Shown piece after piece: positions 34,679-45,561 of a stretch of DNA of 64,000 bases. The notes beneath the pieces are model-generated. The model was given only the letters and a program-made list of their open reading frames with translations. It was not told the DNA's origin and searched no databases. Position 1 is the stretch's first letter. The number at the start of each line of letters is the position of its first letter. This stretch comes from Dokdonia sp. Dokd-P16. Lineage in GTDB: Bacteria > Bacteroidota > Bacteroidia > Flavobacteriales > Flavobacteriaceae. The stretch lies in NCBI RefSeq assembly GCF_003095655.1, contig NZ_CP029151.1:2603001-2667000 (forward strand), read 5' to 3'. Position numbers and translations under genes: made by a program.

Positions 34679-37600
34679 ATGAATAAAAATCTACTTCCAC
34701 TCATTTTTACCTTTCTGTGTACGTTAGTTGCCTATGGTCAGACCGTTACAGTAACTGAAGCAAATATAACTCCGGATCCTCTTGATGGTATTGCCTTAAA
34801 TGGTGAGGGTATCGGTACATTTACTTTTACAGAAAATGATGGTATAGCAGCTCCTGCTTCAGCATTTGGAATGCCTAATGTTACAATTAGTATTAGTTTA
34901 CAATATGTAGAATTAACTGACGCTGATGTAGCTGGAATAACAGGAACTGTGCTGTCTTATTTTACAGTTAGTTATGATGCTGGGAATAATGTTCTTGTTT
35001 TTCAACAGTCATCTGAGATTCCTGCTAGTTTCTCTGGAAATATTTCTATGCCATTAACTGTTACTCAAAACTCAACTGAAAATCAAAGTTTTAATGGGTT
35101 TAATGTGAATATAGCAGCAATTGATGGTCCAACTGATGCTCCTGGAAGTACAGCATTTTTTACACATACTAGAGGTGTTTTGGCAGAGGTGGATATAACT
35201 GATACTTCTTTCCCTGGAGACACGTTGGATCTATCTGTATCAGATGCTGATTTGAATGAAAATCCTTCAGTTGCAGAAACTGTCAACGTGATTGTGAAAA
35301 ATGATATTACAGGTGAATCAGAGGTGATTACATTAACAGAGACAGGCCCAAATACAGGTGTATTTACCGGAACTGTCGATACCATTTACGGAGTATCTGC
35401 TGGTGCTAATAATGACGGAATAATTAATACCCAAGTTGGTGACACGGTTACTATTTTCTATAACGATCAATTAGATGAAAACGGAACATTAACTGTATTG
35501 ACAGATGTTGATAATGTATTGGGTGGAATAACTGGAATAGTAGATATAACTGATACATCTATTCCTGGTGATACTTTGGATGTGGTTGTTACAGATGGGG
35601 ATCTTAATGAAAACCCTTCAGTAGCTGAAACTTTAGATGTAGTTGTTGTAAACGAAGAGACTGGTGAATCTGAAGTTGTTACTTTAATAGAAACCGGACC
35701 TGACACAGGAGTTTTTGCTGGTACAGTTGATACTGTTTATGGTGTAGTTGCTGGAGTTGATAATGATGGCACATTTAATACACAAGCAGGTGATTCGGTA
35801 ATTGTTACTTATGATGATGAGCTTGATGAAGTTGGTAGCAATCCAGGACCAATCACAGATACAGATTTAGTTCTTGGTGGGGTTACTGGTGAAGTTACTA
35901 TAACGGATACTTCAATACCCGGGGACACTTTAGACATTGTTGTGACCGATAATGATTTGAATTTAGATATAACTAGTATAGATACAATTGATGTGGTTGT
36001 TGTAAATGATCAGACTGGTGAAACAGAAACAATTACTCTTACAGAGTCTGGTATTGATACTGGAGTATTTGAAGGTACTGTTGATACTATATTTGGTGAT
36101 ATGGCTGGTACAAATGACGATGGAACATTAAATACACAAGCAGGAAATACCGTTACCGTAACATACGACGATGAGCTTGATAATACAGGTGATAATCCTG
36201 CCCCAATAACGGATGTTGATAATGTAATTGGTGGAGTTACAGGTGAAGTTACTATTACAGAAACTTCAATTCCAGGAGATACATTGGAAATTGTAGTAAC
36301 TGATAATGATTTAAATCAAAATACTAATAGTGTAGAAACTATTGAGGTCGTAGTTATTAACGATGAAACTGGCGAATCTGAAATAGTTACTCTAACAGAA
36401 ACAGGTGCTGATACGGGAATATTTGAAGGTACTGTTGATACTGTGTTTGGTGATATTGCCGGTACAGATAACGACGGAGTTTTTAATACTCAAGCTGGTG
36501 ATACTGTAACGGTAACATATGATGATGAGTTAGATAATTTAGGTAATGATCCAACAGCTGTTTCAGATACAGACACCGTAATCGGAGGAGTAACAGGTAA
36601 GGTTGAAATAACAGAAACATCAATACCAGGAGATACATTAGATATTATTGTAACTGATAATGATTTGAATCTAGACATCACTAGTATAGACACAATTGAT
36701 GTCGTTGTTGTAAATGATGCAACTGGTGAAACAGAAACAATCACTTTGACAGAGACAGGAGTTGATACTGGTGTGTTTGAAGGAACTGTTGATACGGAAT
36801 ATGGGATTGATGCAGGGGCGAATGAGGACGGAATTTTTAACACACAAGCCGGTGATACTGTAACTGTGACTTATGATGATGAATTAGATAGCAATGGTAA
36901 TAATCCAGATCCAATTACTGATACCGACAATGTACTAGGAGGGGTTACTGGAGTTGTAGATATTACTGATACATCAGTTCCAGGGGATACATTAGATATA
37001 TCTGTTGCTGATAATGATTTGAATCAAGATATTGATACAATTGAAACTATAGAAGTAATTGTTGTTAATGATAATACTGGAGAGTCGGAAATAATTATTC
37101 TGACTGAAACAGGTGCTGACACTGGTGTGTTTGAAGGTACTGTAGAAACAGTGTCAGGTATAATTGCTGGTACAGATAATGACGGCGTTTTTAATACACA
37201 AGCTGGAGATACTGTAACGGTAACTTATGATGATGTATTAGACGTAACAGGAAGTAACCCTACTCCTATTTCGGATGTGGATACAGTTCTTGGTGGTGTG
37301 ACTGGAACTGTCGATGTTACAGATCTTTCAATACCGGGTGACACATTAGATATCGTAGTTACGGATAATGATTTAAATGAAAATCCACTTACAATAGAAA
37401 GTATTGAGGTAGTTGTCATAAATGATATCACAGGTGAGTCTGAAACGATCACATTAACTGAAACTGGGATTGATACAGGAGTCTTTACAGGAACTGTAGA
37501 AACAGAATACGGTGTAACAGCTGGTACGGACAATGATGGTATATTCAATACACAAGCTGGAGATACAGTTACCGTAACTTATGATGATGAGTTTGACGCA

Positions 37601-38095
37601 ATAGGTTCAGATCCAGACGCAATAACGGATACAGACATCGTGGGTAATTTGCCGGATTTTGGTCCAGTTATTTTCACAGGTACAACAACTGTAGCAGGTG
37701 ATTCTGGTATAGTTGACTTTAGAGTTTTTGTAGCGGAATATAATGATAGACAATCTAATGGCACTGATGCTGTAGAGTTGCGAATAACTAAAAACTCAGC
37801 ATTTATAATTACATATGATTCAAGCCTCACAACATTAAATGGAGCACCAGTTAGTAATGCTGATTGGGTATTTGATGATTCTAATCCGATATTATACAAA
37901 TTTACATATGTAGGTAATGGAGGTGTTTTTGAAGGTTTAACGGCATCTATCCTTGGTATTAATGCTGTCTATAATCCATTACCAAATACGAACGGTATAT
38001 TCCCGATTCAGGCAACTGTTCGCTATTTTTCAGGTGGAGAGGTTAATAATTCAAATAATGATGATTTTGATTACATAGAGTATAACAATAACTAG
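34679..38095 (+). CDS. Large repeat surface protein (1138 aa), mosaic of its two neighbours
   Basis: A signal peptide (ending LVAYGQ) leads an N-terminal module of about 165 residues (TVTEANITPDPLDGIALNGE) that is homologous to the start of the 2404-aa protein. Seven repeats of about 117 residues follow (169-987), each opening ITDTSIPGDTLD and ending TVTYDDELD...TDxDxVxGG, a beta-sandwich surface repeat. The last 150 residues match the C-terminal module of the 3349-aa protein. It lies 48 bases after one and 42 before the other, consistent with one operon. Repeats here are far more diverged at DNA level than in the neighbours. Surface or adhesive role is inferred. Confidence 0.82.
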   Translation: MNKNLLPLIFTFLCTLVAYGQTVTVTEANITPDPLDGIALNGEGIGTFTFTENDGIAAPASAFGMPNVTISISLQYVELTDADVAGITGTVLSYFTVSYDAGNNVLVFQQSSEIPASFSGNISMPLTVTQNSTENQSFNGFNVNIAAIDGPTDAPGSTAFFTHTRGVLAEVDITDTSFPGDTLDLSVSDADLNENPSVAETVNVIVKNDITGESEVITLTETGPNTGVFTGTVDTIYGVSAGANNDGIINTQVGDTVTIFYNDQLDENGTLTVLTDVDNVLGGITGIVDITDTSIPGDTLDVVVTDGDLNENPSVAETLDVVVVNEETGESEVVTLIETGPDTGVFAGTVDTVYGVVAGVDNDGTFNTQAGDSVIVTYDDELDEVGSNPGPITDTDLVLGGVTGEVTITDTSIPGDTLDIVVTDNDLNLDITSIDTIDVVVVNDQTGETETITLTESGIDTGVFEGTVDTIFGDMAGTNDDGTLNTQAGNTVTVTYDDELDNTGDNPAPITDVDNVIGGVTGEVTITETSIPGDTLEIVVTDNDLNQNTNSVETIEVVVINDETGESEIVTLTETGADTGIFEGTVDTVFGDIAGTDNDGVFNTQAGDTVTVTYDDELDNLGNDPTAVSDTDTVIGGVTGKVEITETSIPGDTLDIIVTDNDLNLDITSIDTIDVVVVNDATGETETITLTETGVDTGVFEGTVDTEYGIDAGANEDGIFNTQAGDTVTVTYDDELDSNGNNPDPITDTDNVLGGVTGVVDITDTSVPGDTLDISVADNDLNQDIDTIETIEVIVVNDNTGESEIIILTETGADTGVFEGTVETVSGIIAGTDNDGVFNTQAGDTVTVTYDDVLDVTGSNPTPISDVDTVLGGVTGTVDVTDLSIPGDTLDIVVTDNDLNENPLTIESIEVVVINDITGESETITLTETGIDTGVFTGTVETEYGVTAGTDNDGIFNTQAGDTVTVTYDDEFDAIGSDPDAITDTDIVGNLPDFGPVIFTGTTTVAGDSGIVDFRVFVAEYNDRQSNGTDAVELRITKNSAFIITYDSSLTTLNGAPVSNADWVFDDSNPILYKFTYVGNGGVFEGLTASILGINAVYNPLPNTNGIFPIQATVRYFSGGEVNNSNNDDFDYIEYNNN

Positions 38096-38137
38096 TAGTT
38101 AAAAGTATCCTTATTATTTACGTAGAAAATTCATAAG

Positions 38138-41100
38138 ATGAAGAAAATTTTAATAATAGTAATCATTTTTACTTTAAGCTTAACGAGCTTTGGTCAATCT
38201 GTTTCAATTCCGGAAGCAAATATAAATCCTGCTCCACTAGAGACTCTTGAGTTGAATGGTACAGGTACCGGAAGCTTTATTCTGGCAGAGTCGTCCGGTT
38301 TAGAGGTTCCTGCATTGGATCCAGATACAGGTTTGCCTAATGTTAAGATTGAAGTTATATTTCAATTGGTGGAATTAACAGATGGCGATACTAGTGCAAT
38401 AACTGGTACACTTTTGAATTATTTTACTCCATCTTATGATGCTGTTAGCAATGTCTTGACTTTAAGTCAATATGCTATTATAGCTGGTGACGATTTTGGA
38501 TCTTTAACATTTCCAATAACCGTTATTGAAAATTCGAGTCAAGAAGACGCTAATAATGGTTTTCAAACTGTTTTATCTGCATCAGATAAAAACACATTTG
38601 CTGGAGGAAGTTCGAGTATTTTCACTTATACAGCAGATAATAATTTGAGCCTTATAAAAAGTCAAACAAGTGCTTCGGGTATTTTAAATGACATCATTAC
38701 TTATGATATTGTAGTAACAAATTCAGGTAATACCAATCTTACTGATATTATTGTTACAGATGATAATGCCACTATTATTTCTGGAAATCCAATTGCTGAG
38801 TTGGCTCCAGGAGATAGTGTTACTGTTGTAGCAGAACATCAGATTACTCAAGCCGACGTTGATTTAGGCTATTTCGAAAACAGTGCTTCTGCCGTTGGTA
38901 GTAGTCCAATTGGAATTAACGATGTGACTGATATTTCAGATGCTGGAACAGATGTAAATGGACTAGAAATCCTAAATCCTGAAACAATTGAAACTCCAAA
39001 TGGAGATGGCACTATTAATAGTGATTTGACTGATGATCCTACAGTTACTGCCATAGAAAGATCTGATTTGATTGCACTAATTAAAGAAGGGACATTTAAC
39101 GATGTTAATGGAGATGGTTTCGCTCAAGCGGGAGAAACAGTAACATATAATTTTACAGTAACAAATACGGGAACTAGCACTCTTACCAATATTATTGTTA
39201 CAGATGAATTAGTAGCTGTAACTGGTGGACCAATTGATTTAGCAGTTGGTGGCATTGATACAGATACATTCAGTGCAGTATACACAATTACTCAAACGGA
39301 TATTGATGCCGGTGGAGTAACCAACCAAGCACTTGCTACAGGACAGAATCCTGATGGCGATGATGTAACAGATAATTCTGATGACAATAGTAATCTTGAA
39401 GATGATGAAACAATCACGACTTTCCCAACTGATGAAGGAGCGATTGCACTAATCAAGACTGGAACATTTAATGATGTAAACGGAGATGGTTTTGCGCAAG
39501 CGGGAGAAACTGTAACGTATAACTTCACAGTAACAAACACTGGAAACGTAACGATTACCAATATTGTAATTACGGATGAATTAGTAGCTGTAACTGGCGG
39601 ACCAATTGATTTAGCAGTTGGCGGCGTTGATACTGATACATTCAGTGCAGTGTACACAATTACTCAAGCGGATATTGATGCTGGTGGAGTAACCAACCAA
39701 GCACTTGCTACAGGACAGAATCCTGATGGCGATGATGTAACAGATAATTCAGATGACAATAGTAATCTTGAAGATGATGAAACAATCACGACTTTCCCAA
39801 CAGACGAAGGAGCGATTGCATTAATCAAGACTGGAACGTTTAATGATGTAAACGGAGATGGTTTCGCTCAAGCAGGAGAGACTGTAACATATAACTTCAC
39901 AGTAACAAACACTGGAAACGTAACGATTACCAATATTGCAATTACGGATGAATTAGTAGCTGTAACTGGCGGACCAATTGATTTAGCAGTTGGTGGCGTT
40001 GATACAGATACATTCAGTGCAGTGTACACAATTACTCAAACTGATATTGATGCTGGTGGAGTAACCAACCAAGCACTTGGTACAGGACAGAATCCTGATG
40101 GCGATGATGTAACAGATAATTCAGATGACAATAGTAATCTTGAAGATGATGAAACAATCACGACTTTCCCAACTGATGAAGGAGCGATTGCACTAATCAA
40201 GACTGGAACATTTAATGATGTAAACGGAGATGGTTTTGCGCAAGCAGGAGAGACTGTAACATATAACTTCACAGTAACAAACACTGGAAACGTAACGATT
40301 ACCAATATTGCAATTACGGATGAATTAGTAGCTGTAACTGGCGGACCAATTGATTTAGCAGTTGGTGGCGTTGATACAGATACATTCAGTGCAGTATACA
40401 CAATTACTCAATCGGATATTGATGCTGGTGGAGTAACCAACCAAGCACTTGCTACAGGACAGAATCCTGATGGCGATGATGTAACAGATAATTCTGATGA
40501 CAATAGTAATCTTGAAGATGAAGAAACAATCACGACTTTCCCAACTGATGAAGGAGCGATTGCACTAATCAAGACTGGAACATTTAATGATGTAAACGGA
40601 GATGGTTTTGCGCAAGCAGGAGAAACAGTAACATATAATTTCACAGTAACAAACACTGGAAACGTAACGATTACCAATATTGCAATTACGGATGAATTAG
40701 TAGCTGTAACTGGTGGACCAATTGATTTAGCAGTTGGTGGCGTTGATACAGATACATTCAGTGCAGTATACACAATTACTCAATCGGATATTGATGCTGG
40801 TGGAGTAACCAACCAAGCACTTGCTACAGGACAGAATCCTGATGGCGATGATGTAACAGATAATTCTGATGACAATAGTAATCTTGAAGATGATGAAACA
40901 ATCACGACTTTCCCAACAGACGAAGGAGCGATTGCATTAATCAAGACTGGAGCGTTTAATGATGTAAACGGAGATGGTTTTGCTCAAGCAGGAGAGACTG
41001 TAACATATAACTTCACAGTAACAAACACTGGAAACGTAACGATTACCAATATTGCAATTACGGATGAATTAGTAGCTGTAACTGGCGGACCAATTGATTT

Positions 41101-44100
41101 AGCAGTTGGTGGCGTTGATACAGATACATTCAGTGCAGTATACACAATTACTCAATCGGATATTGATGCTGGTGGAGTAACCAACCAAGCACTTGCTACA
41201 GGACAGAATCCTGATGGCGATGATGTAACAGATAATTCTGATGACAATAGTAATCTTGAAGATGATGAAACAATCACGACTTTCCCAACTGATGAAGGAG
41301 CGATTGCACTAATCAAGACTGGAACATTTAATGATGTAAACGGAGATGGTTTTGCGCAAGCAGGAGAAACAGTAACATATAATTTCACAGTAACAAACAC
41401 TGGAAACGTAACGATTACCAATATTGCAATTACGGATGAATTAGTAGCTGTAACTGGTGGACCAATTGATTTAGCAGTTGGTGGCGTTGATACAGATACA
41501 TTCAGTGCAGTATACACAATTACTCAATCGGATATTGATGCTGGTGGAGTAACCAACCAAGCACTTGCTACAGGGCAAAATCCTGATGGCGATGATGTAA
41601 CAGATACTTCAGATGATGACAGTAACCTTGAGGATGATGAGACAATCACTACGTTCCCAACAGACGAAGGAGCGATTGCATTAATCAAGAATGGAACATT
41701 TAATGATGTAAACGGAGATGGTTTCGCTCAAGCAGGGGAAACAGTAACATATAATTTTACAGTAACAAACACTGGAAACGTAACGATTACCAATATTGCA
41801 ATTACGGATGAATTAGTAGCTGTAATTGGCGGACCAATTGATTTAGCAGTTGGTGGTATTGATACAGATACATTCAGTGCAGTATACACAATTACTCAAT
41901 CGGATATTGATGCTGGCGGAGTAACAAACCAAGCACTTGCTACAGGACAGAATCCTGATGGCGATGATGTAACAGATAATTCAGATGATGACAGTAACCT
42001 TGAAGATGATGAAACAATCACGACTTTCCCAACAGACGAAGGAGCGATTGCATTAATCAAGACTGGAGCGTTTAATGATGTAAACGGAGATGGTTTTGCG
42101 CAAGCAGGAGAGACTGTAACATATAACTTCACAGTAACAAACACTGGAAACGTAACGATTACCAATATTGCAATTACGGATGAATTAGTAGCTGTAACTG
42201 GCGGACCAATTGATTTAGCAGTTGGTGGCGTTGATACAGATACATTCAGTGCAGTATACACCATTACTCAATCGGATATTGATGCTGGTGGAGTAACCAA
42301 CCAAGCACTTGCTACAGGACAGAATCCTGATGGCGATGATGTAACAGATAATTCTGATGACAATAGTAATCTTGAAGATGATGAAACAATCACGACTTTC
42401 CCAACAGACGAAGGAGCGATTGCACTAATCAAGACTGGAACATTTAATGATGTAAACGGAGATGGTTTTGCGCAAGCAGGAGAAACAGTAACATATAATT
42501 TCACAGTAACAAACACTGGAAACGTAACGATTACCAATATTGCAATTACGGATGAATTAGTAGCTGTAACTGGTGGACCAATTGATTTAGCAGTTGGTGG
42601 CGTTGATACAGATACATTCAGTGCAGTATACACCATTACTCAATCGGATATTGATGCTGGTGGAGTAACCAACCAAGCACTTGCTACAGGGCAAAATCCT
42701 GATGGCGATGATGTAACAGATACTTCAGATGATGACAGTAACCTTGAGGATGATGAGACAATCACTACGTTCCCAACAGACGAAGGAGCGATTGCATTAA
42801 TCAAGAATGGAACATTTAATGATGTAAACGGAGATGGTTTCGCTCAAGCAGGGGAAACAGTAACATATAATTTTACAGTAACAAACACTGGAAACGTAAC
42901 TATTACCAATATTGTAATTACGGATGAATTAGTAGCTGTAATTGGCGGACCAATTGATTTAGCAGTTGGTGGTATTGATACAGATACATTCAGTGCAGTA
43001 TACACAATTACTCAATCGGATATTGATGCTGGCGGAGTAACCAACCAAGCACTTGCTACAGGACAGAATCCTGATGGCGATGATGTAACAGATAATTCAG
43101 ATGATGACAGTAACCTTGAAGATGATGAAACAATCACGACTTTCCCAACTGATGAAGGAGCGATTGCATTAATTAAGACTGGAACATTTAATGATGTAAA
43201 CGGAGATGGTTTTGCGCAAGCAGGAGAAACAGTAACATATAATTTCACAGTAACAAACACTGGAAACGTAACGATTACCAATATTGTAATTACGGATGAA
43301 TTAGTAGCTGTAACTGGTGGACCAATTGATTTAGCAGTTGGTGGCATTGATACAGATACATTCAGTGCAGTATACACCATTACTCAAGCGGATATTGATG
43401 CTGGCGGTGTAACAAACCAAGCACTTGCTACAGGACAGAATCCTGATGGTGACGATGTAACAGATACTTCAGATGATGACAGTAACCTTGAAGATGATGA
43501 AACAATCACTACTTTTCCAACAGACGAAGGAGCGATTGCATTAATTAAGACTGGAACATTTAATGATGTAAACGGAGATGGTTTCGCTCAAGCAGGAGAG
43601 ACAGTAACATATAACTTCACAGTAACAAACACTGGAAACGTAACGATTACGAATATTGTAATTACTGATCCAATGGTAACTGTAACTGGCGGACCTATTG
43701 ATTTACTTGCTGGTGCTTCAGACGCTACAACCTTTAGTGCTATCTATACTATTACGCAAGAAGATATTGATAATGGTGGAGTAACAAACCAAGCACTTGC
43801 AACAGGACAGAATCCTGATGGTGACGATGTAACAGATACTTCAGACGACGATAGTAATCTTGAGGATGATGAGACAATCACAACCTTCCCAACAGATGCT
43901 GGAGCGATTGCTCTAATAAAGACTGGATTCTTTAATGATGAAAGTGGAGATGGCTTTGCACAGGTAGGAGAGACTGTAACATATAACTTCACAGTAACAA
44001 ATACTGGAAACGTAACAATCGCAAACATTGTAATCACAGATCCATTAGTAGCTGTAACTGGCGGACCAATTGATTTATCAGCTGGAGAAATTGATACCGA

Positions 44101-45352
44101 TACTTTTAGTGCTGTTTATACATTAACCCAAACAGATGTGGATGCTGGAGGAGTATCAAACCAAGCGTTAGTTACAGGACAAAACCCTGATGGCAATGAC
44201 GTAACAGATACTTCAGATGACGATAGTAACCTTGAGGATGACATTACTGTAACAGACTTACCTCAAGGGGCGAGTATAAGTTTAATCAAAACAGCTGTAT
44301 TTAATGATGTTGATGGAGATGGATTTGCTCAAGTAGGCGAAACAATCACATATAACTTCACAGTTACAAATACAGGAAATGTAACGGTTACAAATATTAT
44401 CATTGAAGATCCATTAGTAACTGTAACTGGCGGACCTATTGACTTGGAGGCAGGTGAGACAGATAATACTACATTTGTAGCTATTTATACTATAGTTCAA
44501 AGTGACATAGATACTGGATTTGTAACTAATCAAGCTATTGCAACAGGGCAAGATCCTGATGGCGTTGATGTTGTTGATATTTCAGACGATAATAATAGTG
44601 TCGAAGATGATGAAACAGTTACTACTCTTCCAATTGAAAGTTCAATAGCTTTAGAGAAAGTAGGAACAACTCTCGATATTGATGGTGATGGTTTAATTCA
44701 AGATGGAGAAGTAATTCAGTACACATTTACTGTGACTAATACAGGATCACTTCCATTAGATAATATCACCATAACTGACCCATTAGTAACAGTTGATGGA
44801 GGACCTATATCATTATTACCAGGAGAATCAGACAGTACAACATTTACGGCTACTTACATAGTTACTCCTTTTGATATAGCAAATGGTTTCGTATTAAATC
44901 AGGCAATAGTAAATGCAACAAACTCAAACGGTGAAGATGTAACAGATTTATCTGATGACCCTAACAACGATGAAAATGTTGACCCTAATATGGATGGTAA
45001 CCCAGATGATCCTACACTTACTACCTTCCAAGGTGTACTTAATATTTTTGATATTGAAGTTTTCAATGGTATCTCACCAGATGGTGATGGAGTAAATGAT
45101 TTCCTTATCATAGAAGGAATTGATGCTTTCCCAGATAATAATGTTCAGATATTTAATAGATGGGGTGTTCAAGTTTTTGAACAAGATGGCTATACAAATG
45201 ATCCAAGTACTGGTTTCAAAGGTATCTCTGAAGGTAGAGCTACTATTGGAACAGATGATGGACTACCTGCTGGAACATATTTCTATCTTATTACTTATCA
45301 AACACCAGATGGTCTGAAGAGAAAGAGTGGATATTTATACATTAATCGTTAA
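38138..45352 (+). CDS. Giant DUF11-type repeat protein with T9SS type B sorting domain (2404 aa)
   Basis: The signal peptide ends LTSFGQ. Residues to about 170 form the module shared with the 1138-aa protein. One diverged DUF11-like domain precedes sixteen 124-residue DUF11-type repeats (309-2290), of which about thirteen are nearly identical; each opens IALIKTGTFNDVNGDGFAQ and ends DDETITTFPTDE. The last 100 residues are the gliding-motility-associated C-terminal domain: EVFNGISPDGDGVNDFL, then VQIFNRWGVQVFE and a final LKRKSGYLYINR. That marks export by the type IX system and probable attachment to the cell surface. Such type B substrates usually need a PorP/SprF partner, encoded next door. 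Confidence 0.92.
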   Translation: MKKILIIVIIFTLSLTSFGQSVSIPEANINPAPLETLELNGTGTGSFILAESSGLEVPALDPDTGLPNVKIEVIFQLVELTDGDTSAITGTLLNYFTPSYDAVSNVLTLSQYAIIAGDDFGSLTFPITVIENSSQEDANNGFQTVLSASDKNTFAGGSSSIFTYTADNNLSLIKSQTSASGILNDIITYDIVVTNSGNTNLTDIIVTDDNATIISGNPIAELAPGDSVTVVAEHQITQADVDLGYFENSASAVGSSPIGINDVTDISDAGTDVNGLEILNPETIETPNGDGTINSDLTDDPTVTAIERSDLIALIKEGTFNDVNGDGFAQAGETVTYNFTVTNTGTSTLTNIIVTDELVAVTGGPIDLAVGGIDTDTFSAVYTITQTDIDAGGVTNQALATGQNPDGDDVTDNSDDNSNLEDDETITTFPTDEGAIALIKTGTFNDVNGDGFAQAGETVTYNFTVTNTGNVTITNIVITDELVAVTGGPIDLAVGGVDTDTFSAVYTITQADIDAGGVTNQALATGQNPDGDDVTDNSDDNSNLEDDETITTFPTDEGAIALIKTGTFNDVNGDGFAQAGETVTYNFTVTNTGNVTITNIAITDELVAVTGGPIDLAVGGVDTDTFSAVYTITQTDIDAGGVTNQALGTGQNPDGDDVTDNSDDNSNLEDDETITTFPTDEGAIALIKTGTFNDVNGDGFAQAGETVTYNFTVTNTGNVTITNIAITDELVAVTGGPIDLAVGGVDTDTFSAVYTITQSDIDAGGVTNQALATGQNPDGDDVTDNSDDNSNLEDEETITTFPTDEGAIALIKTGTFNDVNGDGFAQAGETVTYNFTVTNTGNVTITNIAITDELVAVTGGPIDLAVGGVDTDTFSAVYTITQSDIDAGGVTNQALATGQNPDGDDVTDNSDDNSNLEDDETITTFPTDEGAIALIKTGAFNDVNGDGFAQAGETVTYNFTVTNTGNVTITNIAITDELVAVTGGPIDLAVGGVDTDTFSAVYTITQSDIDAGGVTNQALATGQNPDGDDVTDNSDDNSNLEDDETITTFPTDEGAIALIKTGTFNDVNGDGFAQAGETVTYNFTVTNTGNVTITNIAITDELVAVTGGPIDLAVGGVDTDTFSAVYTITQSDIDAGGVTNQALATGQNPDGDDVTDTSDDDSNLEDDETITTFPTDEGAIALIKNGTFNDVNGDGFAQAGETVTYNFTVTNTGNVTITNIAITDELVAVIGGPIDLAVGGIDTDTFSAVYTITQSDIDAGGVTNQALATGQNPDGDDVTDNSDDDSNLEDDETITTFPTDEGAIALIKTGAFNDVNGDGFAQAGETVTYNFTVTNTGNVTITNIAITDELVAVTGGPIDLAVGGVDTDTFSAVYTITQSDIDAGGVTNQALATGQNPDGDDVTDNSDDNSNLEDDETITTFPTDEGAIALIKTGTFNDVNGDGFAQAGETVTYNFTVTNTGNVTITNIAITDELVAVTGGPIDLAVGGVDTDTFSAVYTITQSDIDAGGVTNQALATGQNPDGDDVTDTSDDDSNLEDDETITTFPTDEGAIALIKNGTFNDVNGDGFAQAGETVTYNFTVTNTGNVTITNIVITDELVAVIGGPIDLAVGGIDTDTFSAVYTITQSDIDAGGVTNQALATGQNPDGDDVTDNSDDDSNLEDDETITTFPTDEGAIALIKTGTFNDVNGDGFAQAGETVTYNFTVTNTGNVTITNIVITDELVAVTGGPIDLAVGGIDTDTFSAVYTITQADIDAGGVTNQALATGQNPDGDDVTDTSDDDSNLEDDETITTFPTDEGAIALIKTGTFNDVNGDGFAQAGETVTYNFTVTNTGNVTITNIVITDPMVTVTGGPIDLLAGASDATTFSAIYTITQEDIDNGGVTNQALATGQNPDGDDVTDTSDDDSNLEDDETITTFPTDAGAIALIKTGFFNDESGDGFAQVGETVTYNFTVTNTGNVTIANIVITDPLVAVTGGPIDLSAGEIDTDTFSAVYTLTQTDVDAGGVSNQALVTGQNPDGNDVTDTSDDDSNLEDDITVTDLPQGASISLIKTAVFNDVDGDGFAQVGETITYNFTVTNTGNVTVTNIIIEDPLVTVTGGPIDLEAGETDNTTFVAIYTIVQSDIDTGFVTNQAIATGQDPDGVDVVDISDDNNSVEDDETVTTLPIESSIALEKVGTTLDIDGDGLIQDGEVIQYTFTVTNTGSLPLDNITITDPLVTVDGGPISLLPGESDSTTFTATYIVTPFDIANGFVLNQAIVNATNSNGEDVTDLSDDPNNDENVDPNMDGNPDDPTLTTFQGVLNIFDIEVFNGISPDGDGVNDFLIIEGIDAFPDNNVQIFNRWGVQVFEQDGYTNDPSTGFKGISEGRATIGTDDGLPAGTYFYLITYQTPDGLKRKSGYLYINR
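39062..45013 (+). repeat. Sixteen tandem 372-bp units in the 2404-aa gene
   Basis: Units start every 372 bp from 39062; spacing holds through the array. Units 6-8 (40922-42037) and 9-11 (42038-43153) share the same order of variants (GAFND, TGTFND, NGTFND with DTSDDDS), pointing to duplication of a three-unit, 1116-bp block. The last three units (14-16) and the first are more diverged. Confidence 0.92.
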
Positions 45353-45357
45353 TATAA

Positions 45358-45381
45358 ATAACGCTTTCGCGAAAGCGTTAT
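45358..45381. repeat. Dispersed palindrome, longest copy (24 bp)
   Basis: A perfect 24-bp palindrome centred on TTTCGCGAAA begins six bases after the stop of the 2404-aa gene. It may act as a hairpin end for the giant-protein transcript; the following 180 bases to the PorP/SprF gene are AT-rich with no other feature recognised. Confidence 0.85.
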
Positions 45382-45561
45382 AACAACTATCATAAATAAT
45401 ATTTGACTTTTTGAAATTTTAATGCGATTAGGGTAAAATAATCAAATTTCTAGATGAAGTACACTTAGAGCATGTGAGCTAACTCTCAAATTATAAATTA
45501 TTCAAATTAAACTATTTTTACCAAAAAGTCATTTATTATAAGTGCAACAAATAAAGTTAGA

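Noticed and set aside
39062..45013. Long minus-strand open frames within the repeat genes (for example 121-122 codons every 372 bp)
   Set aside because: They are mirror frames of a repeated coding sequence, recur with its period and have no starts or context of their own.
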